Shown piece after piece: positions 8,841-19,585 of a stretch of 64,000 bases of DNA. The notes beneath the pieces were generated by a model. That model ran no database searches, was not told the origin of the DNA, and saw nothing but the letters and a program-made list of their open reading frames with translations. The translations under genes were made by a program, and so were the position numbers. Origin of the DNA: Clostridia bacterium. GTDB taxonomy: Bacteria; Bacillota; Clostridia; Oscillospirales; CAG-272. The first letter of the stretch is position 1. Every line of letters begins with the position of its first letter. The stretch covers positions 1-64,000 of the forward strand of contig JAFUOY010000026.1 of assembly GCA_017481595.1 (NCBI GenBank). Direction: 5' to 3'.

Positions 8841-9061
8841 TTTTTTAACAGCATATGCTTAACATATGCTCAGCATATGTACATATATAGAATTAGAATT
8901 AGAAATAAAAATAGAATTAAAAATATGTATATAATTAAAATAAACAATGTAGAATTTCCGTGTGGACAAAGGGAAAAACACCTGTTTTTCACACTACATT
9001 CAGCTTAAGCACTTAAAAGTCGAGTCTGCTAAAAAAGATGAAAAATTTTATTAAAAACCTA
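8841..9061. other. AT-rich intergenic region upstream of hrcA
   Basis: I see no gene here. The stretch begins with three CATATG-containing motifs in about 35 bases (8850-8884) and AGAATT-like repeats. There is also an imperfect palindrome-rich segment around 8958-8995 (GTGTGGACAAAGGG ... TTTTTCACAC). Confidence 0.5.
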
Positions 9062-9090
9062 TTGACAAAAGGTTTTGTAAGTGGTATATT
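9062..9090 (+). promoter_or_regulatory. Predicted sigma-A promoter of the heat-shock operon
   Basis: TTGACA (9062-9067), 17-base spacer, TATATT (9085-9090), directly upstream of the CIRCE operator. Confidence 0.8.
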
Positions 9091-9101
9091 ATATATGCAG
9101 A

Positions 9102-9128
9102 TTAGCAATCGAGTAAAAAGAGTGCTAA
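9102..9128 (+). promoter_or_regulatory. CIRCE operator (HrcA binding site)
   Basis: TTAGCAATC, nine bases, then GAGTGCTAA match the CIRCE consensus TTAGCACTC-N9-GAGTGCTAA with one mismatch in the left arm. It lies about 12 bases after the -10, so bound HrcA would block transcription of hrcA-grpE-dnaK. Confidence 0.93.
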
Positions 9129-9150
9129 AATCTTAAAAGGGAGGAAAAGT

Positions 9151-10236
9151 ATGGAAATCGAGTACGAAATTGAGCTTAGCGAACGTAAAAAAATGATCCT
9201 TAAGGCTATCGTAGAAGCGCATATTAAGCTTGGTGAGCCCGTCGGCTCAAAATATCTTACTCAGGAAATGGGTATTTCCTATTCCTCCGCCACTATAAGA
9301 AACGAAATGGCAGAGCTTGAGGAAATGGGCTTTCTTGAACAGCCACACACCTCCGCAGGCAGAATCCCGTCAGAGCTTGGATACAGATTCTACGTTGACA
9401 CCCTTCTTCAACAGTATGATATGACCACCAAGGAGGCAAACGAGCTTAACACGATGCTTTCCGTCAAAATGTCCGAAATAGACAAGATTTTGGAAAACGC
9501 AAGAAAAGCCGCCTCCGCTATGACCAATTATACGGCTATGACTCTTAGGGCAAGACCAACGGGAATTACCATAAAGAAATACGAAATGGTATATCTTGAG
9601 CCGCGCAGCATTCTTGCCGTTATGGTTACAATGACCGATTCCGTTAAGACCAAAAGCATAAAGCTTCCCTTTGACGTTACGAAACTTGATATGGAGCAGC
9701 TTACAATAGTCTTGAACGAGGAGCTTTCGGGCGTTGATATCGATAATATAAATATCTCCTTAATGGTGAAGATGGAAAACAGAATGGCATCCTGCCCGGG
9801 CATTGTAAATATAGTTGTAAAGAGCATATATGAAACAATGAACGAGCTTGGCTCCGAAATTCAGTTCGAGGGTGTAAACAGACTTTTACAGTATCCCGAA
9901 TACAAGAATTTTGACAAGCTGCAAAAGATGATATCCACCATAGAGGATAAAAACGATATAATCAGGGCGATAAGCACCATTGACCAGAGTGATGACGAAA
10001 CGAAAATATTCATCGGATCTGAAAATATGGTTAAAATAATGGATAACTCCACCTTGATCTATAAAAATCTTAAGCTTGGAGGCAAGACCATCGGCGCTAT
10101 CGGTATTATAGGACCCTGCAGAATGGATTATTCAAGGGTGCTTTCCACTATTGATAAGCTGTCTGATGAGATCGGCAGACTTACGGAAAAGCAGAATCTG
10201 CTCCCGGGTGCTGAGCCAAGGAAAAAAGAGAGGTAA
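9151..10236 (+). CDS. hrcA: Heat-inducible transcription repressor HrcA
   Basis: This 361-residue protein has the N-terminal winged-helix DNA-binding domain (MILKAIVEAHIKLGEPVGSK ... SSATIRNEMAELEEMGFLEQ) with the conserved HTSAGRIPSELGYRFYVD stretch that leads to the central and dimerisation domains. It represses heat-shock genes by binding CIRCE, and GroEL activity keeps it folded. It is the first gene after a CIRCE site, so it should autoregulate. A GGGAGG ribosome binding site precedes the start. grpE starts 2 bases after its stop. Length is normal. Confidence 0.97.
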   Translation: MEIEYEIELSERKKMILKAIVEAHIKLGEPVGSKYLTQEMGISYSSATIRNEMAELEEMGFLEQPHTSAGRIPSELGYRFYVDTLLQQYDMTTKEANELNTMLSVKMSEIDKILENARKAASAMTNYTAMTLRARPTGITIKKYEMVYLEPRSILAVMVTMTDSVKTKSIKLPFDVTKLDMEQLTIVLNEELSGVDIDNINISLMVKMENRMASCPGIVNIVVKSIYETMNELGSEIQFEGVNRLLQYPEYKNFDKLQKMISTIEDKNDIIRAISTIDQSDDETKIFIGSENMVKIMDNSTLIYKNLKLGGKTIGAIGIIGPCRMDYSRVLSTIDKLSDEIGRLTEKQNLLPGAEPRKKER

Positions 10237-10238
10237 CA

Positions 10239-10754
10239 ATGGAAGAAAAGGATTTGAATAAGGAAGAAGCCACAGCCGAGGAAAAGGCAGAAGAGGTAAA
10301 GGCTGATCCTGTTGAAGAAGCAAATAAAAGAGCGTACGACGCAGAAAAAAAGTGCGCTGAAACAAACGATAAGTATCTTCGCATAATGGCGGAATACGAT
10401 AATTTCAGAAAGCGCACCGCAAAGGAAAGAGACTTCATCTACTCTGAGGCTTACTCAGACGCGATAAAGCAGCTCTTACCCGTTATCGACAATATAGAAA
10501 GATCTGTTACCTTCGTGTCCGACGAGGAAACGAAAAAGGGTCTTAATATGATAATTACTCAAATGACTGAGGCTCTTAATAAAATGGGAGTTACGGTTAT
10601 TGAAACAAAGGAATTTGACCCCAACGTACACAATGCCGTTATGCACGTAGACGATGAAGCCTACGGAGAGGGCGAAATAGTAGAGGTGTTCCAGAAGGGC
10701 TACAAATACAAGGACAAAATCATAAGATACGCTATGGTTAAGGTAGCGAACTAA
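10239..10754 (+). CDS. grpE: Nucleotide exchange factor GrpE
   Basis: This 171-residue protein has an acidic, charged N-terminal coiled-coil region (about 1-60, rich in Glu and Lys) and the GrpE head. The family signature includes YDNFRKRTAKE near residue 50 and the C-terminal VEVFQKGYKYKDKIIRYAMV stretch. It releases ADP from DnaK in the cytoplasm. It begins 2 bases after hrcA, which indicates tight co-transcription and probable translational coupling. Confidence 0.96.
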   Translation: MEEKDLNKEEATAEEKAEEVKADPVEEANKRAYDAEKKCAETNDKYLRIMAEYDNFRKRTAKERDFIYSEAYSDAIKQLLPVIDNIERSVTFVSDEETKKGLNMIITQMTEALNKMGVTVIETKEFDPNVHNAVMHVDDEAYGEGEIVEVFQKGYKYKDKIIRYAMVKVAN

Positions 10755-12620
<1,866 letters not shown>

Positions 12621-12717
12621 TTTGTTATGGGTTGCTGCAATAAGCACAGACCAAAAACAGACACGGTTTAATGAATAATCGTTTATTTTACTGATTAATG
12701 TCGTAAATAGCAAAGTT

Positions 12718-12752
12718 GAGATTTTGCAATTTTGCAAAATCTCTTCTTTCTT
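12718..12752 (+). terminator. Rho-independent terminator after dnaK
   Basis: The perfect stem GAGATTTTGCA / TGCAAAATCTC is followed by TTCTTTCTT. It could separate dnaK from dnaJ or only attenuate read-through. Confidence 0.8.
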
Positions 12753-12928
12753 ATGTGCCTGTTTTTTAGGCGCGACTGCTACTCACACGGGGTCCCCGTA
12801 AAATCCGTGAGGATTTTTGGGGAATTGGTCAACCGTACGCCAGTACGCCGACGTGTACGCATTCACGCCTTCTGCACTCATTTCGCTAACCCATAAATGG
12901 GTTGCCTACGGCAACTTAAGAGGTATAT
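12753..12928. other. Palindrome-rich gap between dnaK and dnaJ
   Basis: The stretch holds several short inverted repeats: GGGGTCCCC, AAATCCGTGAGGATTT, and AACCCATAAATGGGTT next to GTTGCCTACGGCAAC. No clear promoter or CIRCE site is visible, so dnaJ may depend on read-through. The GGGG-TCCCC...TTTTTGGGGAA part resembles in layout, but not in sequence, the short hairpin element found at 3787. Confidence 0.5.
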
Positions 12929-14059
12929 ATGGCAGATAAAAGAGATTATTATGAGGTTTTAGGTATATCCAAGGGCGCAAGCGCCGATGAAATAAAGAAG
13001 GCGTATCGCTCAATGGCGAAAAAATACCATCCCGATATGAATCCGGGAGATGCCGAAGCGGAGAAGAAATTCAAGGATGTAAACGAAGCCTACGGAGTTC
13101 TTTCCGACGCGGAGAAGAAGGCGCAGTACGACCAATACGGACACGCCGCATTTGAACAGGGCGGTGGCTTTGGCGGTGGCGGCGGCTTCGGTGGATTCGG
13201 GGGCTTTGACTTTGATGTGGGGGATATTTTCTCCTCATTCTTTGGCGGCGGCTCATCCACCTCACGCAGGGCAAACGCGCCTCAGCAGGGTGACGATATC
13301 GGTGTAAGAATTACTATTTCCTTTGAGGAGGCGTTCTTCGGCTGCAAAAAGGAAGTAAACTTTGCAAGAATTCAAAAATGCTCGGACTGTGGCGGCTCGG
13401 GCGCTGAAAAGGGCACAAGCGCAGAAAAATGCTCAAAGTGCGGCGGCAGCGGTACCATTAGAGTTCAGCAGAGAACTGCCTTTGGTATGATGCAGTCAAC
13501 GGCGGCGTGTCCCGACTGTAAGGGAACGGGTAAGATCATAAAGAACCCCTGCTCCAACTGTAAGGGCAAGGGTATGGTAAAGGTAAATAAAAAGCTTGAG
13601 GTAACCATTCCCGCAGGTATTGACGACGGACAGAGAATCGCTCTTCGCGATCAGGGTAACGAGGGAAGAAACGGCGGCGCGGCAGGTGATCTTATCATCC
13701 AGGTATCCGTTCGTCCTCATCCCATATTTGAAAGAGACGGCAAAGATCTTTACTGTGAAATTCCCATCACCTTTGCAGAGGCGGCTCTCGGCGCAAAGAT
13801 CAAAATACCCACAATGGAGGGTGAGATCGATTACGATATTCCCGAGGGTACGCAGACGGGCACAATGTTTACCATAAGACAAAAGGGTGTTCCCGATGTA
13901 AACGGCAGAGGCAAGGGCAATCTTTACGTCAAGGTCGTAGTAGAGACCCCCAAGAATTTAAACGAGGAGCAGAAGAAGATCTTACGCAGCTTTGCGGAAT
14001 CCTGCCAGGAAAAGAATTTCACAAAGAGAAGCAGCTTCTTTGACCGCTTCAGAAAATGA
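12929..14059 (+). CDS. dnaJ: Molecular chaperone DnaJ (Hsp40)
   Basis: This 376-residue class A J-protein has an N-terminal J domain with HPD at 34-36 and a Gly/Phe-rich linker (about 78-110). Four zinc-finger CxxCxGxG repeats follow (Cys151/154, 168/171, 194/197, 208/211), then the two C-terminal beta domains. It delivers substrates to DnaK and stimulates its ATPase. AAGAGG stands before the start. prmA follows after 8 bases, so the two are co-transcribed. Confidence 0.97.
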   Translation: MADKRDYYEVLGISKGASADEIKKAYRSMAKKYHPDMNPGDAEAEKKFKDVNEAYGVLSDAEKKAQYDQYGHAAFEQGGGFGGGGGFGGFGGFDFDVGDIFSSFFGGGSSTSRRANAPQQGDDIGVRITISFEEAFFGCKKEVNFARIQKCSDCGGSGAEKGTSAEKCSKCGGSGTIRVQQRTAFGMMQSTAACPDCKGTGKIIKNPCSNCKGKGMVKVNKKLEVTIPAGIDDGQRIALRDQGNEGRNGGAAGDLIIQVSVRPHPIFERDGKDLYCEIPITFAEAALGAKIKIPTMEGEIDYDIPEGTQTGTMFTIRQKGVPDVNGRGKGNLYVKVVVETPKNLNEEQKKILRSFAESCQEKNFTKRSSFFDRFRK

Positions 14060-14067
14060 GGAGCTAA

Positions 14068-14994
14068 ATGGAAGATAACAAATGGATACAGATAAAGGTC
14101 ACCTCAGGGGTTGAAAACCTTGATAGCCTTTGCGCAGTTATGAGTATGCTCTCAAACGGACTTCAGATAGAGGATTATTCCGATATTGAGGACAGAATAC
14201 TTGACGGAGTGTACGGTGACCTTATTGACGAAAGCGTATTGAACGCCGACAGAACAGTTGCCTCCGTGTCTATTTACGTCCCCGCGGATAAGCCTACGGA
14301 GCATTATACAATGTTCATTAAGGAAAAGCTTGACGCTCTTAAAATAGAAGCAAAAACAGAGCTTATTTCCCTTTGCGAGGAGGATTGGGCAAACTCCTGG
14401 AAGCAGTATTATAAGCCGATCAAGATAGGCAACCGCTTAGTTGTAGTTCCCATGTGGGAAAAATACGATGCGGAGCCCCACGAGATAATCGTAAGAATGG
14501 ATCCCGGTATGGCGTTTGGTACGGGCACTCACGAAACCACCCGTCTTTGCGCTACCTTGCTTGAAAGGTACATAACCGAGGACAGCCTTATGCTTGACGT
14601 TGGATGCGGCAGCGGTATTCTTGCCATCTGCGCCTCCAAGCTTGGAGCAAAGAAGTGCTACGCCTACGATATCGATCCTGTTGCCGTAAAGGTATCAAAG
14701 GAAAACGTTAAGGATAACGGCGTTGATAATATCGAGTGCGGTGTTTCCGACCTTTTAGCAGGGGTAAAGGAGGGCAAATACGACGTTATTACCGCTAATA
14801 TAGTTGCGGATATAATTATTCGTATGCTTCCCGACATTTCCAAATTTATGCATAGAGATACCATCCTCGTTCTCTCGGGCATCATCGACGAAAGATGTGA
14901 CGACGTGTACGCATCCATTTCAAAAAACGATTTTGAAATAGTGGAGGAAATACACGAAAACGGCTGGTGCGCAATTTCCGTAAAGGTGAAATAA
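14068..14994 (+). CDS. prmA: Ribosomal protein L11 methyltransferase
   Basis: This 308-residue SAM-dependent methyltransferase carries the PrmA signature GMAFGTGTHETT (147-158) and SAM motif I DVGCGSG (177-183), followed by the DIDPVAVKVSKENVKDN acidic loop and the TANIVADI catalytic-region motif. It methylates ribosomal protein L11. Location directly after dnaJ is the standard Bacillota arrangement. A terminator follows. Confidence 0.95.
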   Translation: MEDNKWIQIKVTSGVENLDSLCAVMSMLSNGLQIEDYSDIEDRILDGVYGDLIDESVLNADRTVASVSIYVPADKPTEHYTMFIKEKLDALKIEAKTELISLCEEDWANSWKQYYKPIKIGNRLVVVPMWEKYDAEPHEIIVRMDPGMAFGTGTHETTRLCATLLERYITEDSLMLDVGCGSGILAICASKLGAKKCYAYDIDPVAVKVSKENVKDNGVDNIECGVSDLLAGVKEGKYDVITANIVADIIIRMLPDISKFMHRDTILVLSGIIDERCDDVYASISKNDFEIVEEIHENGWCAISVKVK

Positions 14995-15002
14995 ATCAAT
15001 TC

Positions 15003-15030
15003 AGAGGCTGATTTTCAGCCTCTTTTTGCT
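15003..15030 (+). terminator. Rho-independent terminator after prmA
   Basis: AGAGGCTGA / TCAGCCTCT with a short T loop is followed by TTTTTG. Confidence 0.88.
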
Positions 15031-15085
15031 TGCATAAATACGAGTTCAACAAAGGTTTAGCGATAAAAAAGAATATAAACGGAAT

Positions 15086-15138
15086 AAGCCTTCCCTAAGA
15101 AAGGGAAGGGGGACCAAGCTTGCTTGGTGGATGAGTAT
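15086..15138 (+). repeat. Dispersed palindromic repeat, family CCTTCCC/GGATGAG, copy 2
   Basis: CCTTCCCTAAGAAAGGGAAGG, then GGGACCAAGCTTGCTTGGT (a palindrome) and GGATGAGTA. The arms match the copies at 3755 and 52437. It lies just upstream of the rsmE promoter. Confidence 0.8.
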
Positions 15139-15151
15139 GTTCCTTTTATTC

Positions 15152-15180
15152 TTGACATTTATTTACAATGGTGTTATTAT
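15152..15180 (+). promoter_or_regulatory. Predicted sigma-A promoter of rsmE
   Basis: TTGACA (15152-15157), 17-base spacer, TATTAT (15175-15180). Confidence 0.65.
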
Positions 15181-15208
15181 ATATATAATTAAAGCCGAGG
15201 AGGATATT

Positions 15209-15958
15209 ATGCCAAGATTTTTTATAAGAGCCGACCAGGTGGAATATGACGAAAACGGAGCAGGCTCCCTTGTTATAACTGGAGAGGACGCCCATCATAT
15301 TTCCCATTCTCTGCGTATGGCTACGGGAGATGAAATTACCGTTTGCGATATGCAAAAAAACGTGTACGAATGTAAAATATCCGCCTTTGGCGAGGATACG
15401 GTAAGAGCCGATATTATAAGTCAGTCCCCCTCGGATACCGAGCCTCCCTGCTATATAAAGCTTTATCAGGCTGTGCCAAAGGGAGATAAATTAGAAACCA
15501 TAATTCAAAAATCCGTAGAGTGCGGAGTGTCGGAGATAATCCCCTTTATGTCGGAAAGATGTATTGCCAAAATAGAGGGCAAGGACGTTTCCAAAAAGGC
15601 GCAAAGACATAATAAAATATCGGAAAGCGCGGCAAAGCAATGCGGCAGAGGTATTATCCCAACCGTAAGAGAGGCTATGAAATTCAAGCAGGCAATGGAT
15701 GACGCGTCAAAAAGCGATATTACTATCTTCTGCTATGAGGGAGACGGCACAACGTCCTTAAAGGACATTTTAAGAGAGAATAAAAACGTAAAAACAGTAT
15801 CCCTTGTAATAGGCGCAGAGGGCGGCTTCAGCCTTAAAGAGGTGGATTACGCATTAAGCCTCGGCGCAAAAGCTGCGGGACTTGGAAAAAGAATATTAAG
15901 GTGCGAAACAGCGCCCTCCTTTGCCCTTGCTTGCATAGCTTACGAGCTTGAATTGTGA
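15209..15958 (+). CDS. rsmE: 16S rRNA (uracil-1498-N3)-methyltransferase RsmE
   Basis: This 249-residue SPOUT-class enzyme begins MPRFFIRADQ, with an N-terminal PUA-like RNA-binding region and a GEDAHHISHSLRM motif. The C-terminal trefoil knot carries IGAEGGFS and GLGKRILRCETA. It methylates U1498 of 16S rRNA with SAM. An upstream in-frame ATG at 15131 overlaps the promoter and would add 26 hydrophobic residues, so I chose the ATG at 15209, which has CGAGGAGG directly upstream. Its place after prmA is conserved in Bacillota, but here it has its own promoter. Confidence 0.94.
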   Translation: MPRFFIRADQVEYDENGAGSLVITGEDAHHISHSLRMATGDEITVCDMQKNVYECKISAFGEDTVRADIISQSPSDTEPPCYIKLYQAVPKGDKLETIIQKSVECGVSEIIPFMSERCIAKIEGKDVSKKAQRHNKISESAAKQCGRGIIPTVREAMKFKQAMDDASKSDITIFCYEGDGTTSLKDILRENKNVKTVSLVIGAEGGFSLKEVDYALSLGAKAAGLGKRILRCETAPSFALACIAYELEL

Positions 15959-16017
15959 TTTTTGTGTAAAATGGCAAAAGAATATGCAAAATTCACAAAA
16001 AAATCTGCAAAAAAGTC

Positions 16018-16046
16018 TTGAAAAGACCATAAAAATAGTGTAATAT
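16018..16046 (+). promoter_or_regulatory. Predicted sigma-A promoter of the CdaR-like gene
   Basis: TTGAAA (16018-16023), 17-base spacer, TAATAT (16041-16046). Confidence 0.6.
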
Positions 16047-16098
16047 ATATATACATAATGCACAAATTGCACAAAAGAAACGTTTCGGAGGTTAGGAT

Positions 16099-17184
16099 AT
16101 GTCTAATAGATTATTTCAAGGCGTGATTCATCAGATGCATAATGCGGTTGACCGTGTTATCGGTGTTATTGACGACGCAGGTATCGTTATCGCTTGCAGT
16201 GAGCTTTCTAAGATAGGAGAGCTTCGCATCCGCGCAAAGGAAGAAATGCTTTATACGACCGAAACTATGGTTGTTGACGGCTATACCTATCAGCCTATTG
16301 GCAGCGGCGCTAAAATTGAATTTATGGTGTTCGTTGAGGGCGAGGATAAATTGGCGGATAAGTACGCTTCAATACTTGCAATTTCACTTTCCAATATCAA
16401 GAGCTTTTATGATGAAAAATGCGATAAGAGCTCATTTATTAAAAATATCATTATGGACAATATCCTTCCCAGCGATATTTACGCAAAGAGCAAGGAGCTT
16501 CATTTCGACGGTAACGACCACCGCGTTGTGTTCCTTGTAAGGTTCTATTCAAGAACGGAAATTATGCCCTTCGAGATCCTTCAGAATATGTTCCCCGACA
16601 AATCAAGAGATTACGTTATTGCAACGGGAGACCAGGATATCGTAGTTGTTAAGGGAATTGCAGACGACGTTGACCTTGTTGAAACCGAAAAGATCGCGCA
16701 GAGCATTTCCGATACCTTAAGCTCCGAGTTCTATTGCCGCGTTGGTATCGGTATCGGTACTATCGTAGACAATATCAAGGATCTTGCAAGATCCTATAAG
16801 GAAGCGCAGATCGCTATTGAGGTTGGTAAGGTATTCGAGACCGAGAAGGAGATCGTAAGCTACGAAAACCTTGGTATCGGCAGACTTATTTATCAGCTTC
16901 CCACAACTCTTTGTGAGATATTCTTGACCGAGGTATTCAAGCACGGCTCAATAGAGACTCTTGATAAAGAAACTCTTCAGACAATTCAGGTATTCTTTGA
17001 AAACAATCTTAACGTGTCAGAAACGTCAAGAAAGCTTTTCGTACACAGAAATACACTCGTATACAGACTTGATAAGATCAAAAAGATCACAGGTCTTGAC
17101 CTCCGTCAGTTTGACCACGCAATTACCTTCAAGGTTGCCCTTATGGTAAGACGCTATCTTACTGCAAAGCCCATTAAGTTCTGA
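16099..17184 (+). CDS. CdaR/PucR-family transcriptional regulator
   Basis: This 361-residue protein has an N-terminal sugar-diacid-recognition-like domain (about 1-130, with DRVIGVIDDAGIVIACSE) and a central GGDEF-like/PucR region (FYCRVGIGIGTIVDNIKDLARSYKEA). The C-terminal PucR helix-turn-helix spans about residues 300-355 (LNVSETSRKLFVHRNTLVYRLDKI). Such proteins bind DNA through the C-terminus and sense small molecules, in CdaR sugar diacids. No diacid catabolic genes are nearby, so the ligand and targets are unknown. It has its own promoter and terminator. Confidence 0.85.
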   Translation: MSNRLFQGVIHQMHNAVDRVIGVIDDAGIVIACSELSKIGELRIRAKEEMLYTTETMVVDGYTYQPIGSGAKIEFMVFVEGEDKLADKYASILAISLSNIKSFYDEKCDKSSFIKNIIMDNILPSDIYAKSKELHFDGNDHRVVFLVRFYSRTEIMPFEILQNMFPDKSRDYVIATGDQDIVVVKGIADDVDLVETEKIAQSISDTLSSEFYCRVGIGIGTIVDNIKDLARSYKEAQIAIEVGKVFETEKEIVSYENLGIGRLIYQLPTTLCEIFLTEVFKHGSIETLDKETLQTIQVFFENNLNVSETSRKLFVHRNTLVYRLDKIKKITGLDLRQFDHAITFKVALMVRRYLTAKPIKF

Positions 17185-17195
17185 TAATTAAAAGC

Positions 17196-17222
17196 AAAAA
17201 ACTCCGTTTTCGGAGTTTTTGT
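17196..17222 (+). terminator. Rho-independent terminator after the CdaR-like gene
   Basis: AAAACTCCG TTTT CGGAGTTTTT. Confidence 0.88.
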
Positions 17223-17282
17223 GCGTAAATATAAAAGTACATAATTTTTGAAAGGGCATTTATATGCCATGAGGTGATAAAT

Positions 17283-17762
17283 ATGGAAGACAAGAAAATA
17301 AAATATACCGTCGAGGGCTTTGAGAAGCTCAAGGAAGAATATGACTATCTTAAAAATGTCAGACGTCAGGAGGTAAAGGTACTTCTTAAGGAGGCAAGAT
17401 CCTTTGGTGACCTTTCCGAAAACAGTGAATATGATGAAGCAAGAGATCAGCAGGCAAAGGTAGAAAGCCGTATTGCAGAGCTTGAATACCTTATGAAGAA
17501 TGCTGAAATTATCGACACAGATGCGGTTAAAAACGTAGTTGCTCTCGGCTCCACCGTTATTATCGAGTATGCTGACGGCACAACTAAGGAATATATCCTC
17601 GTTGGCTCAAACGAGGTTGATCCCTTAAACGGTAAGATCTCCGACCGTTCTCCCATCGGTATGGCTGTTATCGGTCATAAGAAGGGGGACAACGTAACTA
17701 TCGAAACTCCCGTTGGAGAAAAAGACGTAAAGATCGTAGATTTCTTTAAGACAAAGAATTGA
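17283..17762 (+). CDS. greA: Transcription elongation factor GreA
   Basis: This 159-residue GreA has an N-terminal antiparallel coiled coil (about 8-75). The tip ARSFGDLSENSEYDEARDQQ carries the acidic Asp and Glu residues that enter the RNA polymerase secondary channel. A C-terminal FKBP-like domain follows (ISDRSPIGMAVIGHKKGD). It rescues backtracked RNA polymerase by stimulating transcript cleavage. An in-frame GTG at 17274 lies within the GAGGTG ribosome binding site, so the ATG at 17283 is preferred. lysS begins 10 bases after the stop, so the two form an operon, as in many Bacillota. Confidence 0.95.
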   Translation: MEDKKIKYTVEGFEKLKEEYDYLKNVRRQEVKVLLKEARSFGDLSENSEYDEARDQQAKVESRIAELEYLMKNAEIIDTDAVKNVVALGSTVIIEYADGTTKEYILVGSNEVDPLNGKISDRSPIGMAVIGHKKGDNVTIETPVGEKDVKIVDFFKTKN

Positions 17763-17772
17763 GGTTATTATT

Positions 17773-19275
17773 ATGCAGGAAAATGTAAATAACGCAGAGG
17801 GCGTAGTAGAAGAGGTTGAGCTTAGCGAAATACTTCAGATACGCCGTGACAAGCTTACAAGCCTTTGTGAAGCGGGCAACAACCCCTTTGAAAAGGTTAA
17901 GTATGATATTGACGCATACACAACGGACATTGTAGAAAAGTTTGATGAATACGAGGGCAAGACTGTAAAGATCGCAGGCAGACTTATGTCCCGCCGTGAT
18001 ATGGGTAAGGCTAACTTTATCGACGTATTGGACGGTAAGGGAAGAATCCAGTGCTACATCAGAATTAACGACGTTGGCGAAGAGGTTTTTGAGCAGTACA
18101 AGAAGTGGGATATCGGCGATATTATCGGTCTTAGCGGTATGGTATTCAGAACAAGAAGAGGAGAAATCTCCGTACACGTGTACGAAATTGAGCTTCTTGC
18201 CAAGTCCTTGCTCCCCTTGCCCGAAAAGTTCCACGGACTTAAGGACCAGGAAACAAGATACAGACAGAGATACGTTGACCTTATCGTTAACCCCGAGGTT
18301 AAGGACACCTTCTATAAGAGATCACAGATACTTAAGGAGATCCGTAACTACCTTGACTCCAAGGGATTTTTGGAGGTTGATACTCCTATCCTCGTTCCCC
18401 TTGAGATCGGCGCAAGCGCAAGACCCTTCGTAACACATCACAACACACTTGATATTGATATGTACCTCCGTATAGAAACTGAGCTTTACCTTAAGCGCCT
18501 TATCGTTGGCGGTATGCACAGAGTATACGAGGTTGGCAGAATCTTTAGAAACGAGGGTATGGATACAAAGCACAATCCCGAGTTTACCTCCATTGAGCTT
18601 TATCAGGCATTTACCGACTATAAGGGTATGATGGACCTCGTTGAGGAAATGAATAAGATGCTCGCCGTTAAGATCTGCGGCTCTGAAAAGATCATGTATC
18701 AGGGCAACGAGATCGATATGGGCCATTGGGAAAGACTTACAATGGTAGAGGCTGTTAAGAAGTATGCAGGCGTTGATTACAACGATTGGGCAACTGACGA
18801 GCAGGCAAGAGAGGTAGCTAAGGCTTACCACGTAGAGGTTGCCGACGACGCTACAAAGGGCAGAGTTCTTATTGAGTTCTTTGACGCATACGTTGAAGAA
18901 AAGCTTATTCAGCCCACCTTCATTTACGATTATCCCGTTGAAAACAGCCCCTTGGCAAAGAGAAAGCCCGATAATCCTATGTTTACAGAGAGATTTGAGT
19001 ACTTTATAAACGCAACGGAATTCGGTAACGCATTCTCCGAGCTTAATGACCCCATTGACCAGAAGGAGCGCTTTGAAAAGCAGGTTGCCGCTAAGAGAGC
19101 TGAGGAGCCCGATACAAAGGCAGAGGTTGATTACGACTACATCACCGCCCTTGAGTACGGTATGCCCCCCACAGGCGGTCTTGGCTTCGGTATCGACCGT
19201 CTTGTAATGCTTCTTACAGATAGCGCATCCATCCGCGACGTGCTTTTGTTCCCCACAATGAAGCCCCAGGCGTAA
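17773..19275 (+). CDS. lysS: Lysyl-tRNA synthetase, class II
   Basis: This 500-residue enzyme has an N-terminal OB-fold anticodon-binding domain (about 60-165) and the class II catalytic core. Motif 1 is near RYVDLIVNPEVKDTF, motif 2 is FRNEGMDTKHNPEFTSIELY, and motif 3 is GGLGFGIDRLVMLL, with the usual FPTMKP end. It charges tRNA-Lys with lysine. The last 21 bases of the gene (19255-19275) are repeated exactly at 20683-20703, beyond the GH5 gene. That makes the 3' end of lysS look like an integration target. GAGGT serves as ribosome binding site. Confidence 0.97.
   Translation: MQENVNNAEGVVEEVELSEILQIRRDKLTSLCEAGNNPFEKVKYDIDAYTTDIVEKFDEYEGKTVKIAGRLMSRRDMGKANFIDVLDGKGRIQCYIRINDVGEEVFEQYKKWDIGDIIGLSGMVFRTRRGEISVHVYEIELLAKSLLPLPEKFHGLKDQETRYRQRYVDLIVNPEVKDTFYKRSQILKEIRNYLDSKGFLEVDTPILVPLEIGASARPFVTHHNTLDIDMYLRIETELYLKRLIVGGMHRVYEVGRIFRNEGMDTKHNPEFTSIELYQAFTDYKGMMDLVEEMNKMLAVKICGSEKIMYQGNEIDMGHWERLTMVEAVKKYAGVDYNDWATDEQAREVAKAYHVEVADDATKGRVLIEFFDAYVEEKLIQPTFIYDYPVENSPLAKRKPDNPMFTERFEYFINATEFGNAFSELNDPIDQKERFEKQVAAKRAEEPDTKAEVDYDYITALEYGMPPTGGLGFGIDRLVMLLTDSASIRDVLLFPTMKPQA
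19255..19275 (+). repeat. 21-bp direct repeat, left copy (lysS 3' end including stop codon)
   Basis: The sequence from ACAATGAAGCC through CAGGCGTAA is identical to 20683-20703. This copy is in frame and encodes the last residues of LysS. Confidence 0.95.
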
Positions 19276-19405
19276 CCAAATTGCCGAAAAGCCTTGCGGC
19301 GTAAGGGTTTTTCAATTTTTGCAAGGTTAAAAACTTACACATTTACACAGAACTTACACAGAATTATGTAAAGTTTGAAGAAAAGACTTGCGGGACAAAT
19401 AAAAT

Positions 19406-19460
19406 AGCCATACAAATTGAGTAAGATGTTGCTCAAATATGTGTGGCTTTTTTATTTTTT
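19406..19460 (+). terminator. Terminator-like hairpin upstream of the GH5 gene
   Basis: AGCCATAC...TTGAG pairs with CTCAA...GTGTGGCT and is followed by a long T-run. A weaker terminator-like hairpin (AAGCCTTGC/GTAAGGGTT then T-run) lies at about 19290-19315. Both lie in the inserted segment and would end lysS transcripts. Confidence 0.65.
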
Positions 19461-19528
19461 GGCGTAAATTTAGAATGAATACAAACTGTATATTTTTCCA
19501 TTTATCGCTGCATATTTTATACAAGATA

Positions 19529-19557
19529 TTGAACATTTACCAACTTTATGGTATAAT
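19529..19557 (+). promoter_or_regulatory. Predicted sigma-A promoter of the GH5 gene
   Basis: TTGAAC (19529-19534), 17-base spacer, TATAAT (19552-19557). Confidence 0.65.
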
Positions 19558-19585
19558 AAGGTCAAGAAATCTAAAAGGAGCTTTT

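Noticed and set aside
9102-9128. Loss of HrcA control because of the mismatch in the CIRCE left arm
   Set aside because: One substitution in an otherwise full CIRCE with correct spacing and position is common and not evidence of lost function.
19439-19585. N-terminal extension of the GH5 protein from 19439
   Set aside because: It would be translated from within a terminator hairpin and across the promoter. The ATG at 19586 has a good ribosome binding site and matches the start of the fold.
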